Numbered from the stretch's first letter, positions 8,744 through 18,526 are shown. The stretch is DNA of 64,000 bases from CAYINU01 sp964364855 (GCA_964364855.1 CAYINU010000001.1:1-64000); one strand, 5' to 3'. Notes: generated by a model from the letters alone, not told the origin. Numbers and translations: made by a program.

Positions 8744-10365
8744 GTGATGAGGTATAAATTACTTGCGGCCTATCCGCAAATCGGGAATCTACTCCGGTAT
8801 ACACCCGCCCACCCAACAGACACGTCACACACCGGAAGACGATGGCCACTCAGTCTGACCCATAGTGAACGGCTGGGGTATTTGAAGTCGTTGATCTCAG
8901 CCATTCCGTTGCGGTATCGCGAGCTGTTAGCCCCGTATTTCGATGCCCTTCGAGACCTCAAACACGAGGGGGTTTGGAGTGTGCCGCTACAGGTATTAGA
9001 TCGCTTGCGACAACTCAAAACAAATCCACCTGAGCTAAAAGAGATTATAGACAACTTATGGCTTCATACTGTGCGAGCGTTTGTCGAAAATAGTCCAAAG
9101 CCCCATGATTTTTCGGCAATGGTACTAACAAGCTATGTGTTAGACGTTCAGTCCCTTAGGACAATTGCAAATCTGATTACAACGCCGGAGGAAGCCACTG
9201 CATTTTTTGACGAGCTCGGACCCTATATTATTCGGTTCGAAAATGTGCCGATCCTTCTGAGATGTCTCAGTCCGTCTGTCATCACCCCTCAACTGCTGCA
9301 ACAATTGATGGCGCAATGGGGCAAAACTGCGTTGGTCATTCGTGGCATCTGCCAAGATATGGCGTTTCAACTGGCCCAAACCACGCCGAATCCAAAAGAC
9401 ATCGAGGCCCTATATGCCCAATTTGAAACCGAATGCCCAGAGGTTGCCCGATACTGTAACGCCGTGATTTTAGAAAAGCGGCCAGGCATCAGTTGTCTAT
9501 TTCGCTTTTTAGAGCATCCCGACTTATTGGCCGAGGATCGGTTAGAAATCATGAGAACCATTTGCAAAAATGGCCACGACCAAGATGTAAGGGAAAGGCA
9601 GCTCGATATCTGATTGAACATCAGAAAGTGAGACTGGATGATCGCGATTATGATGGCAGAACAGCCCTGAGGTATGCGGTGGAATATGGCGGAGTTGACA
9701 CTTGCCAGCTTCTGGAACGGGTGGGCCAAGTGGCAAAAGAGATAACACGTGCCGGAGAAGAAGTCGAATTTTATAAAATCTACACCGATTTTTTCCAGTC
9801 ACCGGTGGCCCCCGCCTCCCTGAAGTCGGAATGGTCACGCCTGCCTGCTTCCGTGCAGCAATTGATGCGTCATTACTTGCTTTTGGACCAAATCAAAGCC
9901 AGGTATGACATTCACTATGTGGCTCGGGATGAAGCCAAATATTTTGCAACAGTGGAATGGATGGAGTATCACGAAGGTTGTTGGTACATCAGATCGAGAA
10001 GCACATGGTTTCCGTCTGTATACCAAGGCGACATGGACGCTGGAAATCGACCGTGGGGACGCGGAACGATCGTATTTGATCGAACATGTCGAACAGAGGG
10101 GTTTTTTATACACGGCAGACCTGAATACAAATGCAGAGACTACCATGGCAACGGCAAGCTGTTTTTTGAAGGGACCTATCGAGATGGCCAAATGTGGGGA
10201 CGGGGTAAAAAGTACTGGGATACAGGAAACCGTCACTATGAAGGGGAGTTTAAAGCAGGGGAGTACCATGGCGAGGGAAAAGAATATAACGAGGATGGCA
10301 CATTGTTTTATTCAGGACAGTGGCGAAATGGAAGAAAACATGGCGGCACACTCTATTATCCTTAG
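8744..10365 (+). pseudogene. Frameshifted ankyrin/MORN-repeat protein
   Basis: Two overlapping reading frames together make one protein of about 540 residues. Frame one (8744-9613) gives helical sequence of no known family up to RLEIMRTICKNGHDQDV. The sensible continuation then appears in the -1 frame from about 9588-9600 as KAARYLIEHQ, DYDGRTALRYAVEYGG (an ankyrin repeat), and ends in MORN-type repeats (YHGNGKLFFEGTYRDGQMWGRGK, YEGEFKAGEYHGEGK, YSGQWRNGRKHGG). The switch lies near the bases AAGGGAAAGG; I see no canonical slippery heptamer. It may be a real inactivating indel or an assembly error. MORN repeats bind lipids or proteins. No clear ribosome site precedes the ATG at 8744, so the start is tentative. 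Confidence 0.65.
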
Positions 10366-10400
10366 CAAAGGAACGGAGCCCATTCGGCGGTAACCTTGAC

Positions 10401-12509
10401 CTAATGCCGCAACTGGCTTTTGATGAGATTCAGTGCTGAACCTGCCTTAAACCACGCGATTTGCTGGGCATTGTAGGTATGGTTGAGCGTGATGGACTCC
10501 GTCTGGCCATTGGCATGGTGCGCTACCATGGTTAACGGACGCTCCGGTGCAAAGTCTGTTAGACCGGTAATGTCAAAGGTGTCTGCTTCCTGGATGCGGT
10601 TGTAGTCCGCCTTGTCGGCAAATGTGAGAGCCAACATGCCTTGTTTTTTGAGGTTGCTCTCGTGAATGCGGGCAAATGATTTGACAATGATAGCCCGCAC
10701 GCCCATGTAGCGCGGTTCCATGGCTGCGTGTTCACGGGACGATCCCTCGCCGTAATTCTCATCGCCCACAATAATGGACCAGATGCCGTGTTTTTTGTAA
10801 TCCTCAACCACCGTATAGATGGGGGCATCATATCCGGTGAGGGGATTTTTGACCATGTTGGCTTGGTCGTTAAAGGCATTCACCGCGCCGGACATCACAT
10901 TTTTGGAGATGTTTTGCAGGTGGCCTCGGTAAGCCAGCCAGCTACCGGCCGGGGAAATGTGGTCGGTGGTGCATTTGCCTTTGACTTTGACCAACAGCCG
11001 CAGCCCCGTTAGGTCTTTGCCATCCCAAGGCGTGAACGGTTCGAGCAATTGCAAGCGTTCGGACTTGGGATCCACTTGGATTTCGATAACCGCCCCATTT
11101 TTTGCGGGTGCTTGATAGCCGTTGTCGTGGTCGGTAAAGCCCCCGGGTGGCAATTCGTAGCCGGTGGGGGGATCCAATTTCACAGGCAACCCTTCTTCGT
11201 TGAGCAAGGTGTCCGTCAGCGGATTGAACCGCAGGGTTCCTGCAATGGCGTAGGCGGTCACAATTTCCGGAGACCCTACAAACGCGTAGGTATTCGGATT
11301 GCCGTCGTTACGTTTGGCGAAGTTTCGGTTAAAGGACGTGATGATGGCATTTTTTTCTTGCTTTTTGGCATTGTGGCGCGCCCATTGCCCAATGCAGGGC
11401 CCACAAGCATTGGCCAATACCAGACCACCCATTTCTTCAAATGCTTTTAGCTGGCCATCCCGTTCGACGGTGGCTCGGATCATTTCAGAACCTGGCGTGA
11501 TGGTAAATTCGGAATGCACACGCAGGTGTTTGTTAGTGGCTTGTTTGGCGACAGATGCGGCGCGGTCCAAATCCTCATATGAGGAATTGGTACAGGAGCC
11601 GATTAGTCCCACGGACAGGGTTTGGGGCCAATCATTTTCCGCAGCGGCTTTGGCCAATTGCGACACCGGCCAGGCCCGGTCCGGAGTGTAGGGGCCGTTG
11701 ACATGAGGCTCGAGGGTCGACAGATCGATTTCGATGACCCGGTCATAATAGCGATCGGGATTTTGCAGGACTTCGGAGTCAGCACATAGTTCGGAGGCGA
11801 TGGGAGCAAGCGCGTCCACTACGGCTTGCCTGCCAGTAGCTGCCAAGTAGACGGCCATTTTTTCATCATAGGGGAATACGGATGTGGTGGCACCGACCTC
11901 GGCTCCCATGTTGCAGATCGTGCCTTTTCCCGTGCAGGACAGAGACGCTGCGCCTTCGCCGAAATATTCGATAATTTTGTCTGTGCCACCGTTGACGGTC
12001 AGGATGCCGGCCAGCTTTAAAATAACGTCTTTCGGAGAGGTCCATCCGGATAGCTTTCCGGTGAGTTTGACGCCGACGAGCTGGGGATATTTGAGTTCCC
12101 ANNNNNNNNNNNNNNNNNNNNNNNNNNNNNNNNNNNNNNNNNNNNNNNNNNNNNNNNNNNNNNNNNNNNNNNNNNNNNNNNNNNNNNNNNNNNNNNNNNN
12201 NGCCCCTTTTTGGGCCAAAATGAGGTGGTCACAGTGGACCGTGGTGGGGACCGATACCCGGGGTTGGCCGGATTGCATAAATTGAAGCAACGCCATCTGG
12301 GCCGTGGCATCTTGCATGGCGACCCGGTCGGGGTTGAAATCGACATAGGATTTGCCGCGAACGGGTTCTTGGGCGAGGGGGTGGGCCAGGTGGGTGAGTA
12401 GGATTTTTTCGGTATACGTCAGGGGCCGGTTGAATGGTTTTCGAACAGCGGCCAAACGGCTGGAAAATGAGGCACAAAAGGCCTCGATAAGGGGTTTATC
12501 AAATAACAT
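10401..12509 (-). CDS. acn: Aconitate hydratase, mitochondrial type (contains assembly gap)
   Basis: Interconverts citrate and isocitrate in the TCA cycle using a [4Fe-4S] cluster. The cluster cysteines are visible in GSCTNSS and in CGPCIG. Substrate-loop and swivel-domain signatures are also present (ISCTGKG-like [31 protein letters not shown]). The sequence pattern follows the mitochondrial ACO2 group rather than bacterial AcnA or AcnB. A 100-N gap interrupts the first domain between [16 protein letters not shown] and [13 protein letters not shown]. From memory of the family about 85 residues belong there, including the GTDSHT motif, so the true gene is longer than the coordinates imply. 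AAGGA lies seven bases before the ATG. It is monocistronic and convergent with the MORN gene. Confidence 0.9.
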   Translation of the reverse strand: MLFDKPLIEAFCASFSSRLAAVRKPFNRPLTYTEKILLTHLAHPLAQEPVRGKSYVDFNPDRVAMQDATAQMALLQFMQSGQPRVSVPTTVHCDHLILAQKGXXXXXXXXXXXXXXXXXXXXXXXXXXXXXXXXXXWELKYPQLVGVKLTGKLSGWTSPKDVILKLAGILTVNGGTDKIIEYFGEGAASLSCTGKGTICNMGAEVGATTSVFPYDEKMAVYLAATGRQAVVDALAPIASELCADSEVLQNPDRYYDRVIEIDLSTLEPHVNGPYTPDRAWPVSQLAKAAAENDWPQTLSVGLIGSCTNSSYEDLDRAASVAKQATNKHLRVHSEFTITPGSEMIRATVERDGQLKAFEEMGGLVLANACGPCIGQWARHNAKKQEKNAIITSFNRNFAKRNDGNPNTYAFVGSPEIVTAYAIAGTLRFNPLTDTLLNEEGLPVKLDPPTGYELPPGGFTDHDNGYQAPAKNGAVIEIQVDPKSERLQLLEPFTPWDGKDLTGLRLLVKVKGKCTTDHISPAGSWLAYRGHLQNISKNVMSGAVNAFNDQANMVKNPLTGYDAPIYTVVEDYKKHGIWSIIVGDENYGEGSSREHAAMEPRYMGVRAIIVKSFARIHESNLKKQGMLALTFADKADYNRIQEADTFDITGLTDFAPERPLTMVAHHANGQTESITLNHTYNAQQIAWFKAGSALNLIKSQLRH
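12102..12201. other. Assembly gap (100 N) in aconitase
   Basis: A run of exactly 100 N, a placeholder length. The protein on both sides is the same gene in a readable frame, so the join is right. The family alignment wants roughly 250-260 bases here, not 100. I see no overlap between the two flanks. Confidence 0.95.
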
Positions 12510-12641
12510 GGGCTATCCTTTGCAGTTCAAAATGGGAGGCAAAGTGTCTCACCGGCATTATAGGCCTTTCACTTCCGTCCGCACAATTTGATTCTGGGTA
12601 TCGACGTATATCATGATGTTGCGGGCAACGACATATTTGGA

Positions 12642-13796
12642 TTATGGCTTACCCGATGCCGGGTATTGTAGCGGCTGTTTAAGCCAATCCTGAGCAGCCC
12701 GAACCTCGCAGCCATTCGGAAATGTTTTCTCCCGGTCCAACTGTTTGCAAAGTTGGATAGCAGCCGCATGGGGCAACTTTTCTTTAAATAATCGCAAAGA
12801 CCGAGACAGCGTTCCATCGGACCATTTTGCTTCGATAAGGGTGGCCTGCTCATTTATATGTACAAGAAAATCAACTTCCAGCCCGTCTTTTGTCCGGCAG
12901 TAATGTAATCCGATATCCGCACCTGTCGTGTCTTCTATAAAGTGTAGGCGTTTTAAAAGTGCGCAGGCGATTAGATTTTCGAATTTTTGGCCCTCGTCAC
13001 CGAGAACATAGGCCGTGTCGTAAAAGTAGAATTTGGGCTCTTTTAGCAATGACCGTGCAATATTTTTGGAATAAGGAGATACCCTAAAAATCACATAGAG
13101 GTTTTCTAGAATCTGGGTCCAGTGTTGGATGGTTTGGGATGCTACCTGAAGATCGCGTGCCAAGGACATATACGATATGGAAGACCCGACGGACCGTCGA
13201 AGCAGTTGAATCAATGTTTCAATGCCCTTAATGTTGCGAACGTTTTCCAGATCCAAAAGGTCTTGTTTGATAATGATGTCCAGGTGCGTTTTTTTCCACA
13301 AATTGTATTCGTCGGTCGAGCCCTTTATAAAAGGCTCTGGAAAGCCGCTATAGGCCATCAACCGGTCCAATATATGATCTGAAGTTGCGGTGTAGGTAGG
13401 GGATAATTCGGCAAGATCAAGCGGGTGTAGCCGGTACCGAAAGTAACGGCCAGCCAACGAATCTCCCATTTTGCGATAAGTATCCAAATTAGCGCTGCCT
13501 GTCACTACCAAGGCAGGCGGAACGCCTTCTTTGTCGTACACGCCTTTTAAATAGGATTTCCAGTTTTTAAGCTTGTGCAACTCATCAAAGATGACCAGTT
13601 TTTTTTTGCGATCCCAGCTTTTTTGCAATAAAACAGCACGGTCTTCCGCATTGTCGTAATTGAAGTAGTCAAAAGAAGAAGTGAGTGTTTTTGATAATGT
13701 GGTTTTTCCGCACTGGCGCGGGCCGGTGATGAGGACAATTTTTTCTTTGAGTCTTTTTTGAATAAAAGGTTCAAGGGATCGTTTTAAGTTCGTCAT
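12642..13796 (-). CDS. AAA ATPase with wHTH and DUF4143-type nuclease-like tail
   Basis: A 384-residue protein of the AAA_14/DUF4143 class. The Walker A is GPRQCGKTT near residue 25, Walker B is KKLVIFDELHK near 67, and a sensor-like VVTGSANLDTYRK lies near 96. A winged-helix segment around 200-240 (SYMSLARDLQVASQTIQHWTQILENLYVIFRV) is followed by a restriction-endonuclease-like tail (TKDGLEVDFLVHINEQATLIEAKWSD, with D, E and K of a PD-(D/E)xK-like arrangement). The cellular role of this large family is not established. A 30-bp perfect palindrome centred on TCGCGA lies 20 bases upstream, and TATAAT sits seven bases before the ATG with no ribosome site, so the gene looks leaderless and self-regulated. 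A paralogue is at 54354. Confidence 0.85.
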   Translation of the reverse strand: MTNLKRSLEPFIQKRLKEKIVLITGPRQCGKTTLSKTLTSSFDYFNYDNAEDRAVLLQKSWDRKKKLVIFDELHKLKNWKSYLKGVYDKEGVPPALVVTGSANLDTYRKMGDSLAGRYFRYRLHPLDLAELSPTYTATSDHILDRLMAYSGFPEPFIKGSTDEYNLWKKTHLDIIIKQDLLDLENVRNIKGIETLIQLLRRSVGSSISYMSLARDLQVASQTIQHWTQILENLYVIFRVSPYSKNIARSLLKEPKFYFYDTAYVLGDEGQKFENLIACALLKRLHFIEDTTGADIGLHYCRTKDGLEVDFLVHINEQATLIEAKWSDGTLSRSLRLFKEKLPHAAAIQLCKQLDREKTFPNGCEVRAAQDWLKQPLQYPASGKP

Positions 13797-13803
13797 GTCG
13801 ACT

Positions 13804-13845
13804 ATTATAAATTAAACTTCAAAAAAGTCGCGACTTTTTTGAAGT
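13804..13845 (-). promoter_or_regulatory. Leaderless promoter and 30-bp palindrome of the first DUF4143-type ATPase
   Basis: On the minus strand TATAAT (13809 to 13804) is followed by seven bases and the ATG at 13796. Upstream, 13816-13845 is a perfect 30-bp palindrome with no spacer: half-site ACTTCAAAAAAGTCG and its complement, centre TCGCGA. It covers the expected -35 area. Repressor or autoregulator binding is the simplest reading. It could also terminate ksgA transcription, but the lack of a GC-rich stem argues against that. Confidence 0.6.
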
Positions 13846-13863
13846 AGACTTTGGTTTGGACGG

Positions 13864-14649
13864 TTAATGCTGGCCTTCGGCGATCTCTTGGTAGAGCTGG
13901 TAAAAATCTGCCAGCGTGAGTGTGTCAGCTCGTCGGTTCGGATTTTGTTGCAAGAACGGCAAGGCGCCGACGGATCGGGGATAGGGGTGATACGGATTGT
14001 TTACCAGGTTGTTGAGCAAAGTCTTGCGGCGGGCCCACATGGCCGAACGGATGAAGGCAAAAAACCGGTCGGCATCCACCTCAAAAGGCAAGTTGCTGCG
14101 CCGTGTCAACGATACGACGCTGCTATCCACGGCCGGAACCGGCCGAAACACGTTCCGGGACACGTGAAATAGAAGTTTTACCTCAAAAAAATAGTGGGTG
14201 AAATAAGTCAAGCTAGTCAGGGCTTTGGTACCGGGAACCGCAGTTAGCTTTTGGGCAAATTCTTTTTGGACCATCAAAACATTGCGGTCCAGATAAGCTC
14301 GGTTAGTCACAAGCCATTCCACGATAGCCGCGCTGATGTAGTAGGGGATATTTGCGATGACGCGATTGGGGCGATCCATCCAGCCGGACATATCAATCGT
14401 TAAAATATCGGCTTTTACAAACGTGACGTTATTGCGGTCTTTGAGGCGGTTTTGGGTGATAGCGAGGCACTCGGGGTCGAGCTCGACGAGGGTGAGGTGA
14501 CGGCATTTTTCAGCCATAGCCAAGCTAAACCAACCTTCGCCGCAACCAATTTCCAACACGTGGTCTGTGGGCAACACCTCAGATTCGCGGACGATTTTAT
14601 CGATGATATTTTTGTCTTTGATAAAGACTTGGCCGAGGTGGTGGCCCAT
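13864..14649 (-). CDS. rsmA: 16S rRNA dimethyladenosine transferase
   Basis: A 261-residue KsgA/RsmA enzyme that dimethylates the two adjacent adenines near the 3' end of 16S rRNA, using S-adenosylmethionine. Visible parts are the start GHHLGQVFIKD, the SAM-binding VLEIGCGEGWFS (motif I), the acidic VELDPE, KADIL, and the catalytic NIPYYIS (usually NLPYYIS). The C-terminal helical domain starts with RPVPAVDSSVVSL. The ATG at 14649 overlaps the TAA of pdxA as TAATG and has AGGA upstream on the complement; this is preferred over a GTG five codons earlier. The pdxA-ksgA pairing is common in bacteria. Confidence 0.93.
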   Translation of the reverse strand: MGHHLGQVFIKDKNIIDKIVRESEVLPTDHVLEIGCGEGWFSLAMAEKCRHLTLVELDPECLAITQNRLKDRNNVTFVKADILTIDMSGWMDRPNRVIANIPYYISAAIVEWLVTNRAYLDRNVLMVQKEFAQKLTAVPGTKALTSLTYFTHYFFEVKLLFHVSRNVFRPVPAVDSSVVSLTRRSNLPFEVDADRFFAFIRSAMWARRKTLLNNLVNNPYHPYPRSVGALPFLQQNPNRRADTLTLADFYQLYQEIAEGQH

Positions 14650-15599
14650 TAAGGTGTCCTGCACAATTGGGCAGCCAGCCGAATGGCTTCGAGCATCGAG
14701 CGAGGATTGGCCTTGTCTTGGTAGGCGATGTCAAACGCGGTGCCGTGATCAGGCGAGGTACGCACAAAAGGCAGACCAACGGTGACATTGACCGCGTCGT
14801 CAAAGGCCAATAATTTTAGCGGGATTAGTCCCTGGTCGTGATACATGGCGATCACAATATCGAACTCGCCCTGATAAGCACGGTGAAAGAGACTGTCTGC
14901 GGCGTACGGTCCGGTAATACTGGGGTGGTTAAATGCCGCAACAGCCGGTGAAAGGATCTCAATTTCCTCACGCCCAAAACGACTGTCTTCTCCGGCGTGG
15001 GGATTGAGCCCCGCCACCGCTATCCGGGGGATGGGAATGCGGAGCAATTTTGCAAAATCGAGGGCCTTCTCAAACGTCTCCGTTAACATGGCTGGGGTCA
15101 GCAGCAGGGGAACGGCGGACAATGGGTGATGGATGGTCGTTAACATCACGCGCAGCTTCGGAGAGGTGAAGGCCATCCGTACCGAAGGCGTATGGGTCTT
15201 GGTTTTTAAATAGGTCGTATGGCCGGTGTGGGGCATATCCAGTAACGAAAAGCAGGACTTGTGAATGGGACCCGTGACCAGGGCATCTACCTTGTTTTCC
15301 ATTGCCATTTCGGTAGCCAGCTCCAATGTGGTGACAGCAGCTTGGGCATTGTGCCGGCTGGTGTTACCCAGGGTCAGATCGGCGCTTCCCACATCTATCC
15401 ATGCGCTCATCAGGGTCGGATGTTGACGAATGGATTTCCCTAGCTCGCCCAGGTGGCCCAACACGGAAGCAGGCCCCACAATAACGGGCTCAAAGGGGGT
15501 ATTGCCCAGCGACAATAATGCCTTGCAGACCACCTCCGGTCCGATCCCGCCAGGATCTCCCAACGTGATGGCGATTCGTGGTTTAGTCTGACGGGTCAT
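14649..15599 (-). CDS. pdxA: 4-hydroxythreonine-4-phosphate dehydrogenase
   Basis: A 316-residue PdxA enzyme of pyridoxal phosphate synthesis (DXP-dependent route). It oxidises 4-phosphohydroxy-threonine with NAD and needs a divalent metal. Signatures: LGDPGGIGPEVV near the N-terminus, the metal-site His in TGPIHKSCF and HTGHTTYL, LNPHAGEDSRFG, MYHDQGLIPLK, and VGLPFVRTSPDHGTAFDIA. The ATG at 15599 has GGAGG on the complement just upstream; a longer frame to 15650 is open but has no ribosome site. It is translationally coupled to rsmA. Slightly shorter than the usual ~330 residues, with no motif missing. Confidence 0.94.
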   Translation of the reverse strand: MTRQTKPRIAITLGDPGGIGPEVVCKALLSLGNTPFEPVIVGPASVLGHLGELGKSIRQHPTLMSAWIDVGSADLTLGNTSRHNAQAAVTTLELATEMAMENKVDALVTGPIHKSCFSLLDMPHTGHTTYLKTKTHTPSVRMAFTSPKLRVMLTTIHHPLSAVPLLLTPAMLTETFEKALDFAKLLRIPIPRIAVAGLNPHAGEDSRFGREEIEILSPAVAAFNHPSITGPYAADSLFHRAYQGEFDIVIAMYHDQGLIPLKLLAFDDAVNVTVGLPFVRTSPDHGTAFDIAYQDKANPRSMLEAIRLAAQLCRTP

Positions 15600-15641
15600 A
15601 GGTCCTCCAATTTGAAATGGATACGGTGTCGTGAAGCATGC

Positions 15642-15680
15642 TTTTGACAAATCTGAAGTCCAACTGAAGATCTGTCAAAA
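15642..15680. promoter_or_regulatory. 13-bp stem-loop between mgtC-like and pdxA
   Basis: TTTTGACAAATCT at 15642-15654 pairs with AGATCTGTCAAAA at 15668-15680 with one mismatch, around a 13-base loop. It lies just after the mgtC-like stop and before the pdxA ribosome site, both genes reading leftward. The stem is AT-rich with no long T-run, so an operator is as likely as a terminator. Confidence 0.45.
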
Positions 15681-15686
15681 TGGAAT

Positions 15687-16331
15687 TTACACCCTCAGAA
15701 TCTGGCCGATACCTTTGATTTTCATGAGTCTTTTCATCAAAAGCATCTGCAAGCCAGGGGTAGTCATGATCTCGAGTTCGACAAAAACGATACCGTTACT
15801 GCGGGCCAATGATTTTTTGGTGATTTGGATGCCCAGCTTATGGAGGGTTTCTTCGATTCCGTCCACCGCGCCCAGGTGCCGCAGTTCGATATTGAGCGAA
15901 TAAGGCACCCAATATTTTTGGGAGCTGCGATTGGTGATGTTGGAAAACAACAAAAACAAAATGGCGATCAGCGTGACAATAAACGAGGCCAGGTAAAACC
16001 CAGCCCCCACCATCATCCCAATGGCTGAAACGACCCAAATAGTGGCAGCAGTGGTGAGTCCATACACGGATTGCCGAGACTGCAAAATAGTGCCGGCCCC
16101 GATAAAGCCCACGCCGGATACGATTTGGGCGGCAATACGGCCGGGGTCACCATCTGTAGTGAAGTGTAGGGACAAAAACGTAATCGCACATGCGCCCAGG
16201 CTGATCAACGCGTGAGTCTTGAATCCAGCAGGTTTGCCCCGCAACTCGCGCTCAGACCCGATGACAGCCCCAAATATAAGGGCCAAAAAGCATCGGACAA
16301 AGAAATCCAGATACAGTGCGAATACCGACAT
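15687..16331 (-). CDS. MgtC/SapB family membrane protein
   Basis: A 214-residue protein. Four or five membrane helices in the first ~135 residues carry the MgtC signature (GAVIGSERELRGKPAGFKTHALISLGA, and GFIGAGTIL followed by GLTTAATIWVVSAIGMMVG). A cytoplasmic tail of ACT-like shape follows (NIELRHLGAVDGIEETLHKLGIQI). MgtC proteins help cells survive low magnesium and acid, and some inhibit the ATP synthase; the biochemical role is still debated. The length is near that of the longer, tail-bearing MgtC class. It stands alone, with a stem-loop after its stop. No magnesium-sensing leader is visible in the short upstream region. Confidence 0.85.
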   Translation of the reverse strand: MSVFALYLDFFVRCFLALIFGAVIGSERELRGKPAGFKTHALISLGACAITFLSLHFTTDGDPGRIAAQIVSGVGFIGAGTILQSRQSVYGLTTAATIWVVSAIGMMVGAGFYLASFIVTLIAILFLLFSNITNRSSQKYWVPYSLNIELRHLGAVDGIEETLHKLGIQITKKSLARSNGIVFVELEIMTTPGLQMLLMKRLMKIKGIGQILRV

Positions 16332-16414
16332 TACGAGGTATTATATCAGCCGCGCTGTGTTGTGCGTACCTAAGAGGGTGTCTTGGTAAAATACCTGTGC
16401 GGATCGGTAGGCCT

Positions 16415-16642
16415 TCATGGGTCAGACCTTGTGCGTGGAACAATTTCCAAGTGACAGCCCAAAAACGTGAGTACATCCATGAGTTTATCCAACCGAATGG
16501 TGGGTTTTCCCTGCTCCAAATCGCGTAAAAACCGCAACCCCACGCCGGCACGCAAGGCAAACTCCCGCTGAGTCAGTCCCAGCATCAATCGGTTTTGTGC
16601 AACGGCCCGTCCCAGCTTTTGTTCCCGGACATGTTTATTCAT
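16415..16642 (-). CDS. HipB-like Cro/CI repressor without a HipA partner
   Basis: A 75-residue helix-turn-helix protein: RAVAQNRLMLGLTQREFALRAGVGLRFLRDLEQGKPTIRLDKLMDVLTFLG is a clear XRE-family domain of the HipB type. HipB normally neutralises the kinase HipA, encoded just downstream. Here the next gene (mgtC-like) is unrelated, so this is an orphan antitoxin or free regulator. The start chosen is the ATG at 16642, because a TATAAT box lies six bases upstream on the complement; a longer frame to 16684 would overlap the promoter. Three GGGTAT-type sites upstream suggest it represses itself. Confidence 0.75.
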   Translation of the reverse strand: MNKHVREQKLGRAVAQNRLMLGLTQREFALRAGVGLRFLRDLEQGKPTIRLDKLMDVLTFLGCHLEIVPRTRSDP

Positions 16643-16648
16643 AGATGG

Positions 16649-16741
16649 ATTATACACGATCGGGTATAAATTATGAATTTTCACAGTTTAGAAACACTGA
16701 TCGGGTATAATTTGATATAGACTATACCTGATTGGGTATTA
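16649..16741 (-). promoter_or_regulatory. hipB-like promoter with three operator sites
   Basis: On the minus strand TTCATA (16677-16672), a 17-base spacer and TATAAT (16654-16649) form a promoter whose start would fall at or next to the ATG at 16642. GATCGGGTATA occurs at 16658-16668 (inside the spacer) and 16699-16709. GATTGGGTATT at 16730-16740 is part of ATACC-N6-GGTAT (16724-16739). Spacings of 41 and 31 bases equal about four and three helical turns. These are likely binding sites for the HipB-like protein, by analogy with HipB operators. Confidence 0.6.
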
Positions 16742-16820
16742 TACGAGCCGCTTTATTGTCTTCACTACACCTGACCCTTACAATACTCCCATCTTTTATA
16801 CATTTTGAGAGGGTCAAACG

Positions 16821-18503
16821 ATGAATGAGAACCAACGCCCTTTTTCTTCTCAAGTTGTCGATGGAGCGGATCGGGCGCCCTCGCGTGCCATGCTGCGGGC
16901 TGTCGGGTTTGGGGATGCTGATTTTAAAAAACCTCAGGTCGGCGTGGCATCCACATGGAGCATGGTCACCCCATGTAACATGCATATCGATCAACTGGCC
17001 AAAGAAGCTGAAAAAGGCGTGAACCATGCCGGAGGGAAAGGCGTCATATTCAATACGATTACGGTGTCTGACGGCATTTCCATGGGAACGGAAGGCATGA
17101 AGTATTCGCTGGTCTCGCGGGAAGTCATTGCCGATTCCATCGAGACGGTGGTGGGTTGCGAGGGATTTGATGGGCTTGTTGCGGTCGGGGGGTGCGACAA
17201 GAACATGCCCGGATGTCTGATGGCGATGGCCCGCTTGAACCGGCCTGCCGTGTTTGTCTATGGCGGTACCATTATGCCGGGTCAATTCCAAGGCAAAGAT
17301 GCCGACATCGTGTCGGTGTTTGAAGCAGTGGGCGCGCATGCGAGCGGAAAGTTATCCGATGCCCAGCTGGCCGATGTCGAGAAATATGCCATTCCGGGCC
17401 CTGGTTCCTGCGGAGGGATGTACACGGCCAATACAATGGCGTCGGCAATTGACGCGCTGGGATTGAGTCTGCCCAATAGCTCTGCACAAGCTGCCATATC
17501 CGACGAAAAAAAATCGGACTGTTTCCGCGCCGGTGAAGCGGTAATGAATCTGATCGAAAAAAACATCAGGCCTAGAGATATTTTAACCAAAAAAGCCTTT
17601 GAAAATGCGATCACGATGGTGATGGCGTTGGGCGGATCTACAAATGCCGTATTACATCTTTTGGCCATTGCCCATGCGGCCGATGTGCCGTTGACGCTGG
17701 CGGACTTCACCCGCATCGGCCAAAAAACACCGGTGTTGGCCGATCTGAAACCCAGCGGCAAATACGTCATGGCCAAGCTCGTTGAAATCGGTGGGGTTAC
17801 ACCGCTGATGAAAATGCTGCTCGACGCGGGGTATTTGCATGGCGACTGTATAACGATAACGGGTAAAACAGTGGCCGAGAATCTAAAAGACGTCAAACCC
17901 TATCCTGCTGGTCAGGACATCGTCTGCCCGTTGAACGACCCGATCAAAAAAGAGGGGCATTTAGTAGTGTGTTACGGCAACTTGGCGCCGCAGGGCGCAG
18001 TAGCCAAAATTTCCGGCAAAGAAGGTACCCATTTCGAGGGAAAGGCGCGGGTGTATGACTCCGAGGAGCTGGCCCTCAAAGCCATCTTGGACGGCAGGAT
18101 CCAAAAGGGAGATGTCATTGTCATCCGGTACGAGGGACCCAAAGGGGGGCCGGGCATGCGGGAAATGCTTTCGCCAACCTCAGCGGTCATGGGCAAGGGC
18201 CTGGGGACCTCAGTGGCCCTGATCACCGACGGACGGTTTTCCGGTGGCACTCATGGCTTCGTGGTGGGCCATATTACGCCAGAGGCCTACGAGGGTGGGC
18301 CGCTGGCCATCGTGCAAGAGGGGGATGCCATTATGATCGATGCGCAAAACCACGAAGTCGTTTTACAGGTGTCAGACGCGGAAATCCAACGCCGGCTAGC
18401 GGCCTGGAAACGCCCCGAATCCCGCTACAAACGTGGCGTATTGGCGCGATATGCGCATACGGTGTCCTCTGCTTCGCAAGGGGCGGTCACCGATCTGTAT
18501 TAA
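16821..18503 (+). CDS. ilvD: Dihydroxy-acid dehydratase
   Basis: A 560-residue IlvD, full length. It dehydrates 2,3-dihydroxy acids to the 2-keto acids of valine and isoleucine (and pantothenate) synthesis and carries an iron-sulfur cluster. Signatures: the cluster cysteines in [16 protein letters not shown] and [14 protein letters not shown], the [15 protein letters not shown] stretch, and the C-terminal [12 protein letters not shown] followed by [26 protein letters not shown] lies seven bases before the ATG. The gene stands alone; no other branched-chain biosynthesis gene is in the window. The upstream spacer also carries the hipB operators, so some cross-regulation is possible. Confidence 0.96.
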   Translation: MNENQRPFSSQVVDGADRAPSRAMLRAVGFGDADFKKPQVGVASTWSMVTPCNMHIDQLAKEAEKGVNHAGGKGVIFNTITVSDGISMGTEGMKYSLVSREVIADSIETVVGCEGFDGLVAVGGCDKNMPGCLMAMARLNRPAVFVYGGTIMPGQFQGKDADIVSVFEAVGAHASGKLSDAQLADVEKYAIPGPGSCGGMYTANTMASAIDALGLSLPNSSAQAAISDEKKSDCFRAGEAVMNLIEKNIRPRDILTKKAFENAITMVMALGGSTNAVLHLLAIAHAADVPLTLADFTRIGQKTPVLADLKPSGKYVMAKLVEIGGVTPLMKMLLDAGYLHGDCITITGKTVAENLKDVKPYPAGQDIVCPLNDPIKKEGHLVVCYGNLAPQGAVAKISGKEGTHFEGKARVYDSEELALKAILDGRIQKGDVIVIRYEGPKGGPGMREMLSPTSAVMGKGLGTSVALITDGRFSGGTHGFVVGHITPEAYEGGPLAIVQEGDAIMIDAQNHEVVLQVSDAEIQRRLAAWKRPESRYKRGVLARYAHTVSSASQGAVTDLY

Positions 18504-18526
18504 GCCGTCGTTGAATTTTATGGTTG

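Noticed and set aside
13816..13845. Intrinsic terminator for rsmA at the 30-bp palindrome
   Set aside because: The stem has no loop, is AT-rich with a TCGCGA centre, and a comparable palindrome sits upstream of the other ATPase. An operator fits better, though a double role is possible.
16722..17339. 205-residue open frame antisense to ilvD
   Set aside because: It lies wholly within the upstream region and coding sequence of an intact ilvD, and its His/Arg-rich product is a typical shadow of the other strand.
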